Virus record (IMG/VR): IMGVR_UViG_3300046466_000125
Coordinates: 1-49,958 of that record
Origin: a virus
Reading direction: 5' to 3' (one strand)
Length of the DNA: 49,958 nucleotides
The stretch's first letter is position 1, and each line of letters opens with the position of its first letter. The notes under the pieces are model-generated. The model did not search any database, was not told where the DNA came from, and was given only the letters and a program-made list of their open reading frames with translations. Shown here in pieces: positions 34,223-41,784 of this stretch. Both the position numbers and the translations under genes were made by a program.

Positions 34223-34293
34223 TTGCTAGAATGGATTTATTAGCAATTACAATGTTTACTGCATTGTGGATATACTTACACTTAGGAATATGA
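34219..34293 (+). CDS. Transmembrane microprotein between primase and helicase
   Basis: A 24-aa frame with a TTG start preceded by GAGGAGG (34205-34211), eight bases upstream, which is the strongest Shine-Dalgarno nearby. It starts inside the primase stop. The protein is a single hydrophobic helix (MDLLAITMFTALWIYLHLGI). If the TTG is not used, ATG 34231 gives 20 residues. It may be a membrane anchor or coupling peptide; function unknown. Confidence 0.45.
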   Translation: MIARMDLLAITMFTALWIYLHLGI

Positions 34294-35777
34294 AAACAAT
34301 TGTACTAGGACCACCAGGAACAGGAAAAACAACTACGTTGTTGAATAAAGTAGATGACTATCTAAAACAAACAGATCCAGACAAAGTAGGATACTTTGCA
34401 TTTACACAGAAAGCTGCATACGAAGCAAGAGACAGAGCAATTAAAAAATTTAATCTTACAGAAGATGATCTTCCATATTTTAGAACACTACACTCACTAG
34501 CATTTAGAAAACTAGGATTAAAAAAAGATAACGTAATGCAGAGAAGACACTATGTTGATCTAGGAAAAAAACTTGGTTTTCCAGTAAACTATGCAAAGTA
34601 TGAAGATGACCATGGTGGTATTTTTACATCTGATAGTGAGTATTTAAGAATAATAAATTTATCAAAACTTAGAAATATTACACCAGAACAACAATTTGAT
34701 TTAGCTGAACATAATCAAGATTTAGAAAGAGATAAGCTACGTATTATATCTAATGAGATTGAAAGATATAAAAAAGAATATGGTCTTATAGATTTTAATG
34801 ACATGATATTAGAGTTTATAAAATCAGATAAGTCACCAAAGTTTGATGTTGTATTTATAGATGAAGCACAAGATCTATCTCTTATGCAATGGGATATGGC
34901 AAAAACTATTTGGAATAAAACAGAAGATTCTTTTATAGCAGGTGATGATGACCAAGCTATATTTAGATGGGCTGGTGCAGATGTAGATTCTTTTATAGCA
35001 CAAAAAGGTTTGATGATGCCATTAACACAATCACACAGAATACCTGCAAAAGTACACAATGTTGCAATGAATATAATAAATAAAATTAAAAACAGAATAG
35101 ATAAAACATGGAAACCAAAAGTACATGAAGGATTATTATCTAACTACGATGACTTTGAACAAATAGATATGTCATCAGGAGAATGGTTGGTGTTAGCCAG
35201 AACTAAATACATGTTAAATGAATTAGAAGAAACATTATATCGTAATGGGTATTACTATAAAAATAGATTTAAAAAAACTAAAGAACAAGAATTACACAAT
35301 GCAGCTGTTGATTGGGAAAATTTACGTAAAGGTCAACCAATGTCATACAAACAAATAGAAAGAATATATAGTTATATGTCTAATAATTGCGACAAGACTA
35401 AATTAAAAGGTATGTTGAAAGAAAGCTATCATGACTTTGAAATATTAAAACAAAGTTATGGTTTAAAAACTAACACTGTTTGGTTTGAAGCTTTTGATGA
35501 TGCACCTAGTAGAGACATAAATTATTTACGTCAAATGAGAAAGAATGGAGAAAAGCTAAACGAAAGACCAAGAATAACATTATCAACTATTCATGGAGCT
35601 AAAGGTGGTGAAGCACAAAACGTAGTGCTGCTTACAGATTTAAGTGAGAACACTATGAAAGCTTATGAAAGAAATGCTGATGATGAGAATAGATTGTTCT
35701 ATGTTGGTGCAACACGGACCAAGGAACATCTACATATAATATCACCAAAACAAGAATACAAAGGATATAAACTATGA
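34290..35777 (+). CDS. UvrD/Rep-like SF1 helicase
   Basis: A 495-aa helicase. The Walker A is GPPGTGKTTT (residues 7-16). Motif II is FIDEAQDLS, motif III is GDDDQAIFRWAGAD, motif V contains STIHGAKGGEAQNVVLLTD, and motif VI is ENRLFYVGATRTKEHL. All core SF1A motifs are intact. I chose ATG 34290 because the upstream GTG lies inside the microprotein frame and the true start has TAGGA close by. It follows the primase and precedes the polymerase, and could act as the replicative or repair helicase. It is short for UvrD, consistent with phage versions. Confidence 0.85.
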   Translation: MKTIVLGPPGTGKTTTLLNKVDDYLKQTDPDKVGYFAFTQKAAYEARDRAIKKFNLTEDDLPYFRTLHSLAFRKLGLKKDNVMQRRHYVDLGKKLGFPVNYAKYEDDHGGIFTSDSEYLRIINLSKLRNITPEQQFDLAEHNQDLERDKLRIISNEIERYKKEYGLIDFNDMILEFIKSDKSPKFDVVFIDEAQDLSLMQWDMAKTIWNKTEDSFIAGDDDQAIFRWAGADVDSFIAQKGLMMPLTQSHRIPAKVHNVAMNIINKIKNRIDKTWKPKVHEGLLSNYDDFEQIDMSSGEWLVLARTKYMLNELEETLYRNGYYYKNRFKKTKEQELHNAAVDWENLRKGQPMSYKQIERIYSYMSNNCDKTKLKGMLKESYHDFEILKQSYGLKTNTVWFEAFDDAPSRDINYLRQMRKNGEKLNERPRITLSTIHGAKGGEAQNVVLLTDLSENTMKAYERNADDENRLFYVGATRTKEHLHIISPKQEYKGYKL

Positions 35778-35983
35778 GTAAAGTATGGGACAAGCAGCAC
35801 GGCGGGAGTCACTACCAAAAATATAAAATTCAACCAAGCAAGTTTGTAGTAGAGAATGAATTGCTATACCCTGAAGGTTGTGCTATAAAATATATTATAA
35901 GACATAGAGATAAGGGAAAGAAACAAGATTTATTGAAAGCAATACACTTTATAGAAATGATTATAGAAAGGGATTACAAATGA
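35774..35983 (+). CDS. DUF3310-like protein
   Basis: A 69-aa protein with the DUF3310 pattern: SHYQKYKIQPSKFVVEN, then LYPEGCAIKYIIRHRDKGKK and DLLKAIHFIEMII. The family is common in phages, often near nucleotide metabolism or replication genes, and its biochemical role is uncertain. It overlaps the helicase stop by four bases and the polymerase start by four bases, so the three are co-translated. Confidence 0.78.
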   Translation: MSKVWDKQHGGSHYQKYKIQPSKFVVENELLYPEGCAIKYIIRHRDKGKKQDLLKAIHFIEMIIERDYK

Positions 35984-37833
35984 TACAGAAACCTATGTTT
36001 AGTCCACAAGTAGAATGGACACCACCTGAAACATTTCCTGATCTATCAAAGTATGATGAGATTGCAATTGACTTAGAAACAAAAGACCCACAGTTAAAAC
36101 AAATGGGATCTGGCTCTGTAACAAACAGAGGAGAGATTGTTGGTATAGCTGTGGCAGTTGAAGGTTGGTCTGGATACTATCCTATTGCTCATGCTGGTGG
36201 TGGTAACATGGATAAGGCAAGAGTATTAAACTGGTTTAAAGATGTATTAAATACACCTGCTATTAAGATATTTCATAATGCTATGTATGATGTGTGCTGG
36301 ATTAGGTCTATTGGCCTTAAAATTAATGGTACTATTGTAGATACCATGATTGCTGGCTCTCTCGTAGACGAGAACAGGTATAGATACGATTTAGGCTCTA
36401 TGGGTCGAGATTACGTTGGAAAAGGCAAAAGTGAAGCTGTATTGAAGGAAACTGCTAACCTTTGGGGTATAGATGCTAAGTCTGAGATGTATAAATTGCC
36501 AGCGATGTATGTTGGCGAGTATGCTGAAAGAGATGCTGTTGTAACTTTAGATTTGTGGCAGAGAATGAAACAAGAAATACAACATCAAGATATACAATCT
36601 ATTTTTGATTTAGAGACAGAACTTTTTCCTTGCCTAGTCGATATGCGTTTTTTAGGTGTTCGAGTAAACTTAGAAGCAGCCAACGAATTAAAAAACAAAC
36701 TATCATCAGAAGAAAAAGAATGCCTACAAAAAGTAAAAATAGAAACAGGAGTAGATACTCAAATATGGGCTGCACGTTCCATTGCGCAAGTCTTTGAAAA
36801 ACTGCGCCTACCATTTGACCGAACTGAAAAAACAAATTCTCCATCATTTACTAAAAACTTTTTACAAAACCATCCTCACCCGACAGTAAAATTAATTGCT
36901 AGAGCTCGTGAAATAAATAAAGCTCATACAACATTTATTGATACCATAATAAAACATACACATAAAGGAAGAATTCATGCTGAAATAAATCAGTTAAGAT
37001 CTGATTCTGGAGGCACAGTTACTGGTAGATTTAGTTATTCAAATCCTAATCTACAACAGATTCCAGCTAGAAACAAAGAACTAGGACCAGCTATTAGATC
37101 ATTATTTATACCAGAAGAAGGTTGTACTTGGGGAGTTTTTGACTACTCACAACAAGAACCAAGATTAGTTGTGCATTACGCAGCTTTACAGAGTCTCTAT
37201 GGAGTGAACGATGTATTGGATGCCTACAATGATTCAAATGTAGACTTTCACCAGATCGTAGCAGACATGGCAGAGATACCTAGATCACAGGCCAAGACTA
37301 TAAACCTTGGTCTGTTCTATGGTATGGGTAAGAATAAACTACAAGCAGAGCTTGGTGTATCTAAAGACAAAGCTGATAATTTATTTAGACAGTATCATTC
37401 ACGTGTACCTTTTGTAAAACAACTTATGGATAACGTATCTTCTCGTGCTCAAAACAGAGGACAAATCCGTACATTGTTGGGACGTCTATGTAGGTTTCAT
37501 CTATGGGAACCTAATCAGTTTGGTATACATAAACCATTGCCTCATGCTGACGCGCTCACGGAACACGGACCAGGAATCAAGCGAGCTTATACATACAAAG
37601 CTTTAAATAGATTAATACAAGGATCAGCAGCTGACATGACAAAAAAAGCTATGATTGATTTGTACAAGGAAGGCATCACACCACATATACAAGTACATGA
37701 TGAACTTGATATATCTGTTGAAAATAGTTTAGAAGCGAATAAAATAAAAGATATTATGGAAGGTGCTGTTGAGTTAGAGGTGCCTAACAAAGTAGACTAT
37801 GAATCTGGACCCAATTGGGGTACAATTAAATGA
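35980..37833 (+). CDS. Family A DNA polymerase with 3'-5' exonuclease
   Basis: A 617-aa replicative polymerase. The exonuclease domain has DLE (Asp31, Glu33), FHNAMYD (Asp104) and YAERD (Tyr181, Asp185), so proofreading residues are intact. Polymerase motif A is FDYSQQEPRLVVHY (Asp388), motif B is RSQAKTINLGLFYGMGKNKL (Lys439, Tyr447), and motif C is QVHDEL (Asp574, Glu575). The residue matching E. coli Phe762 is Leu443. There is no 5'-3' exonuclease domain, as usual for phage PolA. It should copy the phage genome together with the primase and helicases upstream. Confidence 0.93.
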   Translation: MIQKPMFSPQVEWTPPETFPDLSKYDEIAIDLETKDPQLKQMGSGSVTNRGEIVGIAVAVEGWSGYYPIAHAGGGNMDKARVLNWFKDVLNTPAIKIFHNAMYDVCWIRSIGLKINGTIVDTMIAGSLVDENRYRYDLGSMGRDYVGKGKSEAVLKETANLWGIDAKSEMYKLPAMYVGEYAERDAVVTLDLWQRMKQEIQHQDIQSIFDLETELFPCLVDMRFLGVRVNLEAANELKNKLSSEEKECLQKVKIETGVDTQIWAARSIAQVFEKLRLPFDRTEKTNSPSFTKNFLQNHPHPTVKLIARAREINKAHTTFIDTIIKHTHKGRIHAEINQLRSDSGGTVTGRFSYSNPNLQQIPARNKELGPAIRSLFIPEEGCTWGVFDYSQQEPRLVVHYAALQSLYGVNDVLDAYNDSNVDFHQIVADMAEIPRSQAKTINLGLFYGMGKNKLQAELGVSKDKADNLFRQYHSRVPFVKQLMDNVSSRAQNRGQIRTLLGRLCRFHLWEPNQFGIHKPLPHADALTEHGPGIKRAYTYKALNRLIQGSAADMTKKAMIDLYKEGITPHIQVHDELDISVENSLEANKIKDIMEGAVELEVPNKVDYESGPNWGTIK

Positions 37834-37842
37834 GGTTAAAAT

Positions 37843-38490
37843 ATGGCTTACTTAAATGCAAATATTCCTGTACAATACGCACAGATAAAAAGAGAGTATT
37901 TATATGACTTACAAAAACATCATGGAGAAGTTGAAGACTGCATTATCTTTGGTATTAGCTGTATTACAGGTCGCGCTATCTTATGGCATGCTATTATGGA
38001 AAACGGTGCAATCTTTTATCGTCTCCCAATTACGGCTTTTATTCAACGTGGTTATGACCCCAAGTCTGTTCCCAATAAGAGACTTGATGAATTGGAGCTT
38101 TGGAATTCTTTTAGTTATTATCCTGCTATTACTACTTTTGATATATTAGCCGGTCAATCAGGTAAATACTTTGGTAAAGATAAAAAAACTTACCATGGCA
38201 AATATTTATTTACTATTGATTTTGCACACCCAGAGAGTAATATAGTAGATACAGAACATTCTGAAATACCGCACGAGCATAAGTGCGCACACATAATGGC
38301 CCTCGAAGACGGCACGTATGCAGCACAACCTAACAATAGAATTATTTGGAATTTACCTTCTTTCACTGTGAAAGAAACTATTCCTGATTGGAAGGTACAA
38401 ACTAATGAATGGAATGTAGAAGATGCTAGTCAGTGGGTAACAGAAGATACTGACAATTTTTTCTACGAAATTGAGGAAAAGAAAAAATGA
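37843..38490 (+). CDS. Conserved hypothetical protein after the polymerase
   Basis: A 215-aa soluble protein with GAGGT upstream. It has an N-terminal helical part (NIPVQYAQIKREYLYDLQKH), a beta-rich core (CIIFGISCITGRAILWHAIM, IFYRLPITAFIQRG), a Tyr/Phe-rich middle and an acidic C-terminus. I recall homologues in marine podovirus genomes at the same place without known function. No nuclease, kinase or methylase motif found. Its place at the end of the replication block suggests an early accessory role. Confidence 0.55.
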   Translation: MAYLNANIPVQYAQIKREYLYDLQKHHGEVEDCIIFGISCITGRAILWHAIMENGAIFYRLPITAFIQRGYDPKSVPNKRLDELELWNSFSYYPAITTFDILAGQSGKYFGKDKKTYHGKYLFTIDFAHPESNIVDTEHSEIPHEHKCAHIMALEDGTYAAQPNNRIIWNLPSFTVKETIPDWKVQTNEWNVEDASQWVTEDTDNFFYEIEEKKK

Positions 38491-38663
38491 GTTTAAATTT
38501 ATGTGATTTTTGTGGACACCCACACAGAGGAGCAATTTTATGTCCAATTGATGGATGTGACTGTAATTTAGAACCTTTAATAATAACGGAGGATAAAATG
38601 TTTAAAAAAATTTGGAATAAAATAAAAAATTTTTCTAAAAGATTAATGTTTTGGACTAGATAA
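38487..38663 (+). CDS. Small zinc-finger-like protein with cationic tail
   Basis: A 58-aa protein. Residues 6-26 hold a cysteine/histidine cluster (CDFCGHPHRGAILCPIDGCD) that could bind zinc. The last 21 residues form a cationic amphipathic helix (MFKKIWNKIKNFSKRLMFWT). Inside the gene a perfect GGAGG (38588-38592) precedes an in-frame ATG at 38598, so the helix may also be made on its own. The stop overlaps the next start (TAATG). The function is unknown. Confidence 0.5.
   Translation: MSLNLCDFCGHPHRGAILCPIDGCDCNLEPLIITEDKMFKKIWNKIKNFSKRLMFWTR
38598..38663 (+). CDS. Possible internal-start cationic peptide
   Basis: An alternative 21-aa product of the same frame as the zinc-finger-like gene, started at ATG 38598 with GGAGG five bases upstream. 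It has seven Lys/Arg and four aromatic residues interleaved with Ile, Leu, Met and Trp, a pattern of membrane-interacting peptides. No direct proof of separate translation. Confidence 0.3.
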   Translation: MFKKIWNKIKNFSKRLMFWTR

Positions 38664-38962
38664 TGGATCTAGCTAGTCTATTAAAAAAAAATTTTGTATT
38701 AGTACCTGTTGTTGCATCTGTATTAGTTGGAACATTTACTGGCGTTAGATATGTTGTAAATCTTACAGATACAATTAACTCAAACCAACAACAAATTGTA
38801 GATCTTAAACGAGATTTAAAAGTTGCTGAAGATAAAATTGTAGATCAAAATACAAGATTAACTTCTGCTGAATCTACGTGGCAGATGGCAGAGAATTTAT
38901 ACAGACAATTAGCAGATCAAGTCAGAGAACATGATTATGATATTAAAGATTTAAACAGGTAA
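38663..38962 (+). CDS. Membrane-anchored coiled-coil protein
   Basis: A 99-aa protein. Residues 10-33 form a transmembrane segment (FVLVPVVASVLVGTFTGVRY) and residues 38-95 a coiled coil (INSNQQQIVDLKRDLKVAED). It would sit in the inner membrane with the coil in the periplasm or cytoplasm. The start overlaps the previous stop. Together with the next two genes it makes an envelope-associated group, possibly spanin-like or involved in exclusion. This is inference from topology. Confidence 0.55.
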   Translation: MDLASLLKKNFVLVPVVASVLVGTFTGVRYVVNLTDTINSNQQQIVDLKRDLKVAEDKIVDQNTRLTSAESTWQMAENLYRQLADQVREHDYDIKDLNR

Positions 38963-38980
38963 TGTATGGAGGTTCTCAGG

Positions 38981-39547
38981 ATGAATTATTATTTTACAGG
39001 ACTAATTATCTTAGCCTTAACAATTCTAGCATTGTTTGTAGAACCTGCGTATCCTAGAAACGAATACCTTAACGACTATGGTGTAAGATGTGGAGAGTTT
39101 GAAATAAGAACCGATAAAAGAGAGACTGATTATAATTATTCTGACAGTAGCACCAATGAACAACAATACTTAAGTTTTACTTACAGAAAATATTTAGGCA
39201 CAGACTGTAAAACAGCAAAAGAAAACGTGGCAATCAAACAACAATTAGAATTAATGAAAATGTGTGGCAGGGTAAATAGTAATCCAAGTCTTGCATACAA
39301 TTCTAACTTTGATTTATTGGTATCTAAATGCAGAGGTGTGACTCCTGCAAGAGATAATACTAGACCATCTGACTCACAAAGTCTTTGGGATGATATGAAA
39401 GATGACTATAAAAAAGAAAACCCAGATGTCAATTTAATGGGAGATAAGTTCATAAATTCAGGAAAAACCAAATTGGACAAAGGTGGATTGAAAATTCCAC
39501 CAAAAGATTATATACTGCCGCTACCAAAACCAAAAGAAAATGAGTAA
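38981..39547 (+). CDS. Secreted / periplasmic protein, function unknown
   Basis: A 188-aa protein. I chose ATG 38981 because GGAGG (38968-38972) lies eight bases upstream; the ATG at 38966 would contain that site. The first 25 residues form a signal peptide or anchor (MNYYFTGLIILALTILALFV then EPAYP). The mature part has four cysteines in a patterned region (YGVRCGEFEI, TDCKTAKEN, KMCGRVN, VSKCRG), suggesting disulfides in the periplasm. The C-terminus is Pro/Lys-rich. It overlaps the next gene by eight bases. No family named. Confidence 0.55.
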   Translation: MNYYFTGLIILALTILALFVEPAYPRNEYLNDYGVRCGEFEIRTDKRETDYNYSDSSTNEQQYLSFTYRKYLGTDCKTAKENVAIKQQLELMKMCGRVNSNPSLAYNSNFDLLVSKCRGVTPARDNTRPSDSQSLWDDMKDDYKKENPDVNLMGDKFINSGKTKLDKGGLKIPPKDYILPLPKPKENE

Positions 39548-39923
39548 AAAACCTTTAAATATATCAGAATCCGCTGCTGTGCAGATGCCGATGAAGACGG
39601 TAGCTTCACTAATTTTGCTCGTCGCAGCCGGCACGTTCGCATACACGGAGCTGACGGCAAGGTTGGTATCGTTAGAGACATCACGTGAGTTGTTTGAAAA
39701 TGATTTATTAAAGAAGTCAGAACAAGTGCCCACGGACCAGGAGCAACATTTTTTAATCGAGGATCTTTATAAGTCCGTAGAGAAAATGGAAAAGACTCAA
39801 GAAATGAACATGACAAACAAAGTTAATATAGAATTTTTAAATACACAATTAGAAAAAGCATTAGCAGATATAGAAGAATTAAAAGATAAGGTAAGAGCAA
39901 ATGGCAACGGGACGTATAACTAA
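39540..39923 (+). CDS. Membrane-anchored coiled-coil protein 2
   Basis: A 127-aa protein. Residues 17-38 are a transmembrane segment (MKTVASLILLVAAGTFAYTE) and residues 40-122 form a long coiled coil (LETSRELFENDLLKKSEQVP; TQLEKALADIEELKDKVRAN). Its topology mirrors the 38663 gene, with the secreted protein encoded between them. Locally higher GC (39580-39760) than its surroundings. Possible envelope scaffold or lysis partner; inferred. Confidence 0.55.
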   Translation: MSKKPLNISESAAVQMPMKTVASLILLVAAGTFAYTELTARLVSLETSRELFENDLLKKSEQVPTDQEQHFLIEDLYKSVEKMEKTQEMNMTNKVNIEFLNTQLEKALADIEELKDKVRANGNGTYN

Positions 39924-40071
39924 AAAAGTTTTAGACTACATAGCTCACATAAACAAAGAAGCTAAACAGATGAGTTATGTTAAAGATTTAAAAAAAGAAG
40001 TAGAAACTGGCAAACATGGTACACAAAAATATGTTATCAAGCAAGGTGAAAACAAAGGTAAGGTAGTATGA
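39901..40071 (+). CDS. Small basic hypothetical protein
   Basis: A 56-aa protein (MATGRITKKVLDYIAHINKE, then KQMSYVKDLKKEVETGKHGT) overlapping the end of the coiled-coil gene by 23 bases and the next start by four (ATGA). Lys-rich and helical. I recall this kind of short basic protein in marine phage small-gene clusters. Function unknown. Confidence 0.5.
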   Translation: MATGRITKKVLDYIAHINKEAKQMSYVKDLKKEVETGKHGTQKYVIKQGENKGKVV

Positions 40072-40286
40072 CAGAGTTAGTCGTTGCCCTACTTATGATT
40101 GTACAGGGAGAGATCAAGGAGGCACGTATCCAAACGTCAATGTCTGAATGTCTCAAGGGGGCACGTGTAGCTAAACGCCAGTTAAAACCTGATGGACATG
40201 TCAAGTATCAATGCATAAAATCTATGGCAGAATTAGAGTCAAATATTGATGGTAGCAGAAGTATTAAAAAACTCATCCTCGAATAA
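40068..40286 (+). CDS. Conserved small protein with hydrophobic N-terminus
   Basis: A 72-aa protein. Residues 1-14 are hydrophobic (MTELVVALLMIVQGEIKEAR), followed by a pair of cysteines (MSECLKG; KYQCIKS) and a C-terminal helix ending SIKKLILE. It may be a short periplasmic or membrane-associated protein. I recall close relatives in SAR11-type phages. The start overlaps the previous stop (GTATGA). Confidence 0.55.
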   Translation: MTELVVALLMIVQGEIKEARIQTSMSECLKGARVAKRQLKPDGHVKYQCIKSMAELESNIDGSRSIKKLILE

Positions 40287-40398
40287 GATAGCTAGAGAAT
40301 TAAAAGATAGACGTTATCATCAACGTGTGGTAAAAAATAAGAAAGTTTATGACAGGAAAAAAGAAAAAAACAATAAAGATTCATACAGAAATAGTTAA
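40249..40398 (+). CDS. Small basic protein (SSNKIARELKDRRYHQRVV)
   Basis: A 49-aa, strongly basic protein overlapping the end of the upstream gene by 38 bases and the start of the next by 50 bases, all in different frames. The segment SSNKIARELKDRRYHQRVV followed by KNKKVYDRKK recurs, in my memory, in several marine phages between the same neighbours. Possibly nucleic-acid binding. The triple overlap shows how compact this region is. Confidence 0.5.
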   Translation: MVAEVLKNSSSNKIARELKDRRYHQRVVKNKKVYDRKKEKNNKDSYRNS

Positions 40399-40573
40399 CG
40401 GTATCTGTCCTGACTGTGAAGAGTACACTATGTTAGTTGGTGTAACTAGAAGATTTTATAGATGTTTAACTTGTGGTGCTGATTTAGAACAATATGTAAA
40501 TGGTAAGATAAGTTATATACCATCACTACCTAACGCAGAAGGTGTAAAGGAGTATTTTAATGGCAAAAGCTAA
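40349..40573 (+). CDS. Small zinc-ribbon protein
   Basis: A 74-aa protein with a clear zinc ribbon: CPDC (residues 20-23) and CLTC (39-42) separated by a short beta hairpin (EEYTMLVGVTRRFYR). The C-terminus is a short tail with Tyr/Phe. Probable nucleic-acid or protein-binding partner. It overlaps both neighbours by start/stop frames. Confidence 0.6.
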   Translation: MTGKKKKTIKIHTEIVNGICPDCEEYTMLVGVTRRFYRCLTCGADLEQYVNGKISYIPSLPNAEGVKEYFNGKS

Positions 40574-40703
40574 AGGTTTATACGCAAAAGTAGCTCATAT
40601 ACCTATATTTCACAAAACTTCGATTGGTCGTAATCCTAGTAAATGCAAAATGAACAAGTCAAAGCGACGTAGTTTCAAGGCCTACAAAGGTCAGGGAAAA
40701 TAA
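40560..40703 (+). CDS. Small very basic protein
   Basis: A 47-aa protein, MAKAKGLYAKVAHIPIFHKT, then SIGRNPSKCKMNKSKRRSFK. About a third of the residues are Lys or Arg. It overlaps the zinc-ribbon gene by 14 bases and ends the small-gene run just before a promoter. I recall such short basic proteins with an MNKxKRRSFKxY end in SAR11-type phages. Function unknown; DNA or RNA binding is plausible from charge. Confidence 0.5.
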   Translation: MAKAKGLYAKVAHIPIFHKTSIGRNPSKCKMNKSKRRSFKAYKGQGK

Positions 40704-40706
40704 GGG

Positions 40707-40735
40707 TTGACAAATATCCTTTGATATCCTATATA
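40707..40735 (+). promoter_or_regulatory. Sigma70-like promoter
   Basis: TTGACA (40707-40712), 17-base spacer, TATATA (40730-40735), with ATATCC repeated twice in the spacer. Start of transcription is predicted near 40742, leaving a leader of about 30 bases with an AGAAAG site before ATG 40773. Confidence 0.65.
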
Positions 40736-40772
40736 TTATACAAATAACAACTAACACAGAAAGAAGAAAGTT

Positions 40773-41015
40773 ATGGCAAAAAGTAAAAAAGTAAAACAAT
40801 TAGAAGACTCAGCACCTCATGATGATTATCATGAAAAAGAAAATAGAGTCTATGTGTTTAACAATGTATTATTTAACTTTAATATGTATGTTAATGCAGA
40901 CAGTGCTGATGAAGCTTGTAGTAAATTTGACCAATGTGCATTTACTCATAGGGATCAATGGAAGATAATGGTAGAATTATCACATCAACCGTCTCGAGGT
41001 CCAGATGGCGAATAA
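40773..41015 (+). CDS. Hypothetical protein
   Basis: An 80-aa protein, first gene after a strong promoter. It has a basic N-terminus (MAKSKKVKQLED), then an alpha/beta pattern (NRVYVFNNVLFNFNMYVNAD, DEACSKFDQCAF) and an acidic C-terminal end. No domain recognised. Its end overlaps the next gene by 11 bases. Expression early in infection is likely from the promoter, but its function is unknown. Confidence 0.5.
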   Translation: MAKSKKVKQLEDSAPHDDYHEKENRVYVFNNVLFNFNMYVNADSADEACSKFDQCAFTHRDQWKIMVELSHQPSRGPDGE

Positions 41016-41304
41016 ATTAGATTGTACTGAAAAAGCGTACGAGATAATGATGAAGCATAGTAACTGGCGTAAGCCTAAACGTATGACTCCAAAACGTCAA
41101 AAAGCTATCGATGCATCTTGGAAAAGATGGAAGATATATAGACAGGCATTATTAGATGCTAATTTATATAGTGGTATGGCTTGGTCTGGAGATAGTAAAT
41201 GGCCTAAAGTAGATATAAACACTAAAGAAAAATTTACTGAAAGTATGTTGACACAACATTGTATCAGTCATACATTTAGCTTAGATATAGAAAGATTAAG
41301 ATGA
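41005..41304 (+). CDS. Hypothetical basic protein
   Basis: A 99-aa protein rich in Lys, Arg and Trp (HSNWRKPKRMTPKRQKAID, SWKRWKIYRQALLDANLYSG). Probably helical with a tryptophan-rich face. It overlaps the gene on each side (11 and 4 bases). No family recognised. The positive charge suggests nucleic-acid contact, but that is inference. Confidence 0.5.
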   Translation: MANKLDCTEKAYEIMMKHSNWRKPKRMTPKRQKAIDASWKRWKIYRQALLDANLYSGMAWSGDSKWPKVDINTKEKFTESMLTQHCISHTFSLDIERLR

Positions 41305-41513
41305 GTAAAGAAAAAATAATAACTATCAGGCCTAAAGGTATTTCACAAAAACAGTGGTCTACCTTTTTGCTTGAACTAAATATCATGAAACGACAATGGC
41401 GTTCATATGGTGTAGATGTCGAGATAAAAGCACCAGGATTGAAAGCTGTATTGTTTCACGGAACAAGGACCAATGAACAACTTGCTAAAACAAATAAACA
41501 AAGCGGCAAATAA
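41301..41513 (+). CDS. Hypothetical small basic protein
   Basis: A 70-aa protein with a probable helix-rich N-terminal half (SQKQWSTFLLELNIMKRQWR) and a beta-strand (GVDVEIKAPGLKAVLFHGTR). Stop-start coupled on both sides (ATGA and TAATG). I recall proteins of this type in marine-phage small-gene clusters. Function unknown. Confidence 0.5.
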   Translation: MSKEKIITIRPKGISQKQWSTFLLELNIMKRQWRSYGVDVEIKAPGLKAVLFHGTRTNEQLAKTNKQSGK

Positions 41514-41722
41514 TGGACTTAATACTTCTAAACGACGGGTTATATCAGTTAGTAACTGTCACAAAGGAGATGACGGCGGGTATGTCATTACTGGACGAAG
41601 TAAATTGTTTTGATCTTTGTGATATATTACGTTTGCATTTAACAACGTATCATGAACCACCGTTCAATGTTCATGTAATGAAAGATGGTAGTGGCGATCT
41701 TATTGGCTGTATTTGTAAGTAG
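41513..41722 (+). CDS. Hypothetical small protein
   Basis: A 69-aa protein, MDLILLNDGLYQLVTVTKEM, then a Cys-containing helical segment (DEVNCFDLCDILRLHLTTYH). Overlaps the next microprotein frame at its 3' end. No domain recognised. It is the last ordinary gene before a GC-richer structured region. Confidence 0.45.
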   Translation: MDLILLNDGLYQLVTVTKEMTAGMSLLDEVNCFDLCDILRLHLTTYHEPPFNVHVMKDGSGDLIGCICK

Positions 41723-41780
41723 TCTACCAATACTACTAGCTGTCCTACTGTTATTAATGTGGGACAAAGAAAAATTTTGA
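41691..41780 (+). CDS. Transmembrane microprotein
   Basis: A 29-aa frame with a GTG start inside the end of the previous gene. It is a nearly continuous hydrophobic helix (VFVSSLPILLAVLLLLMW) closed by DKEKF. A weak GATGGT precedes the start. It would insert once in the inner membrane. Two further microproteins of this type (34219, 49113) occur in the window. Possible small membrane effector; unproven. Confidence 0.4.
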   Translation: MAILLAVFVSSLPILLAVLLLLMWDKEKF

Positions 41781-41784
41781 TTAT

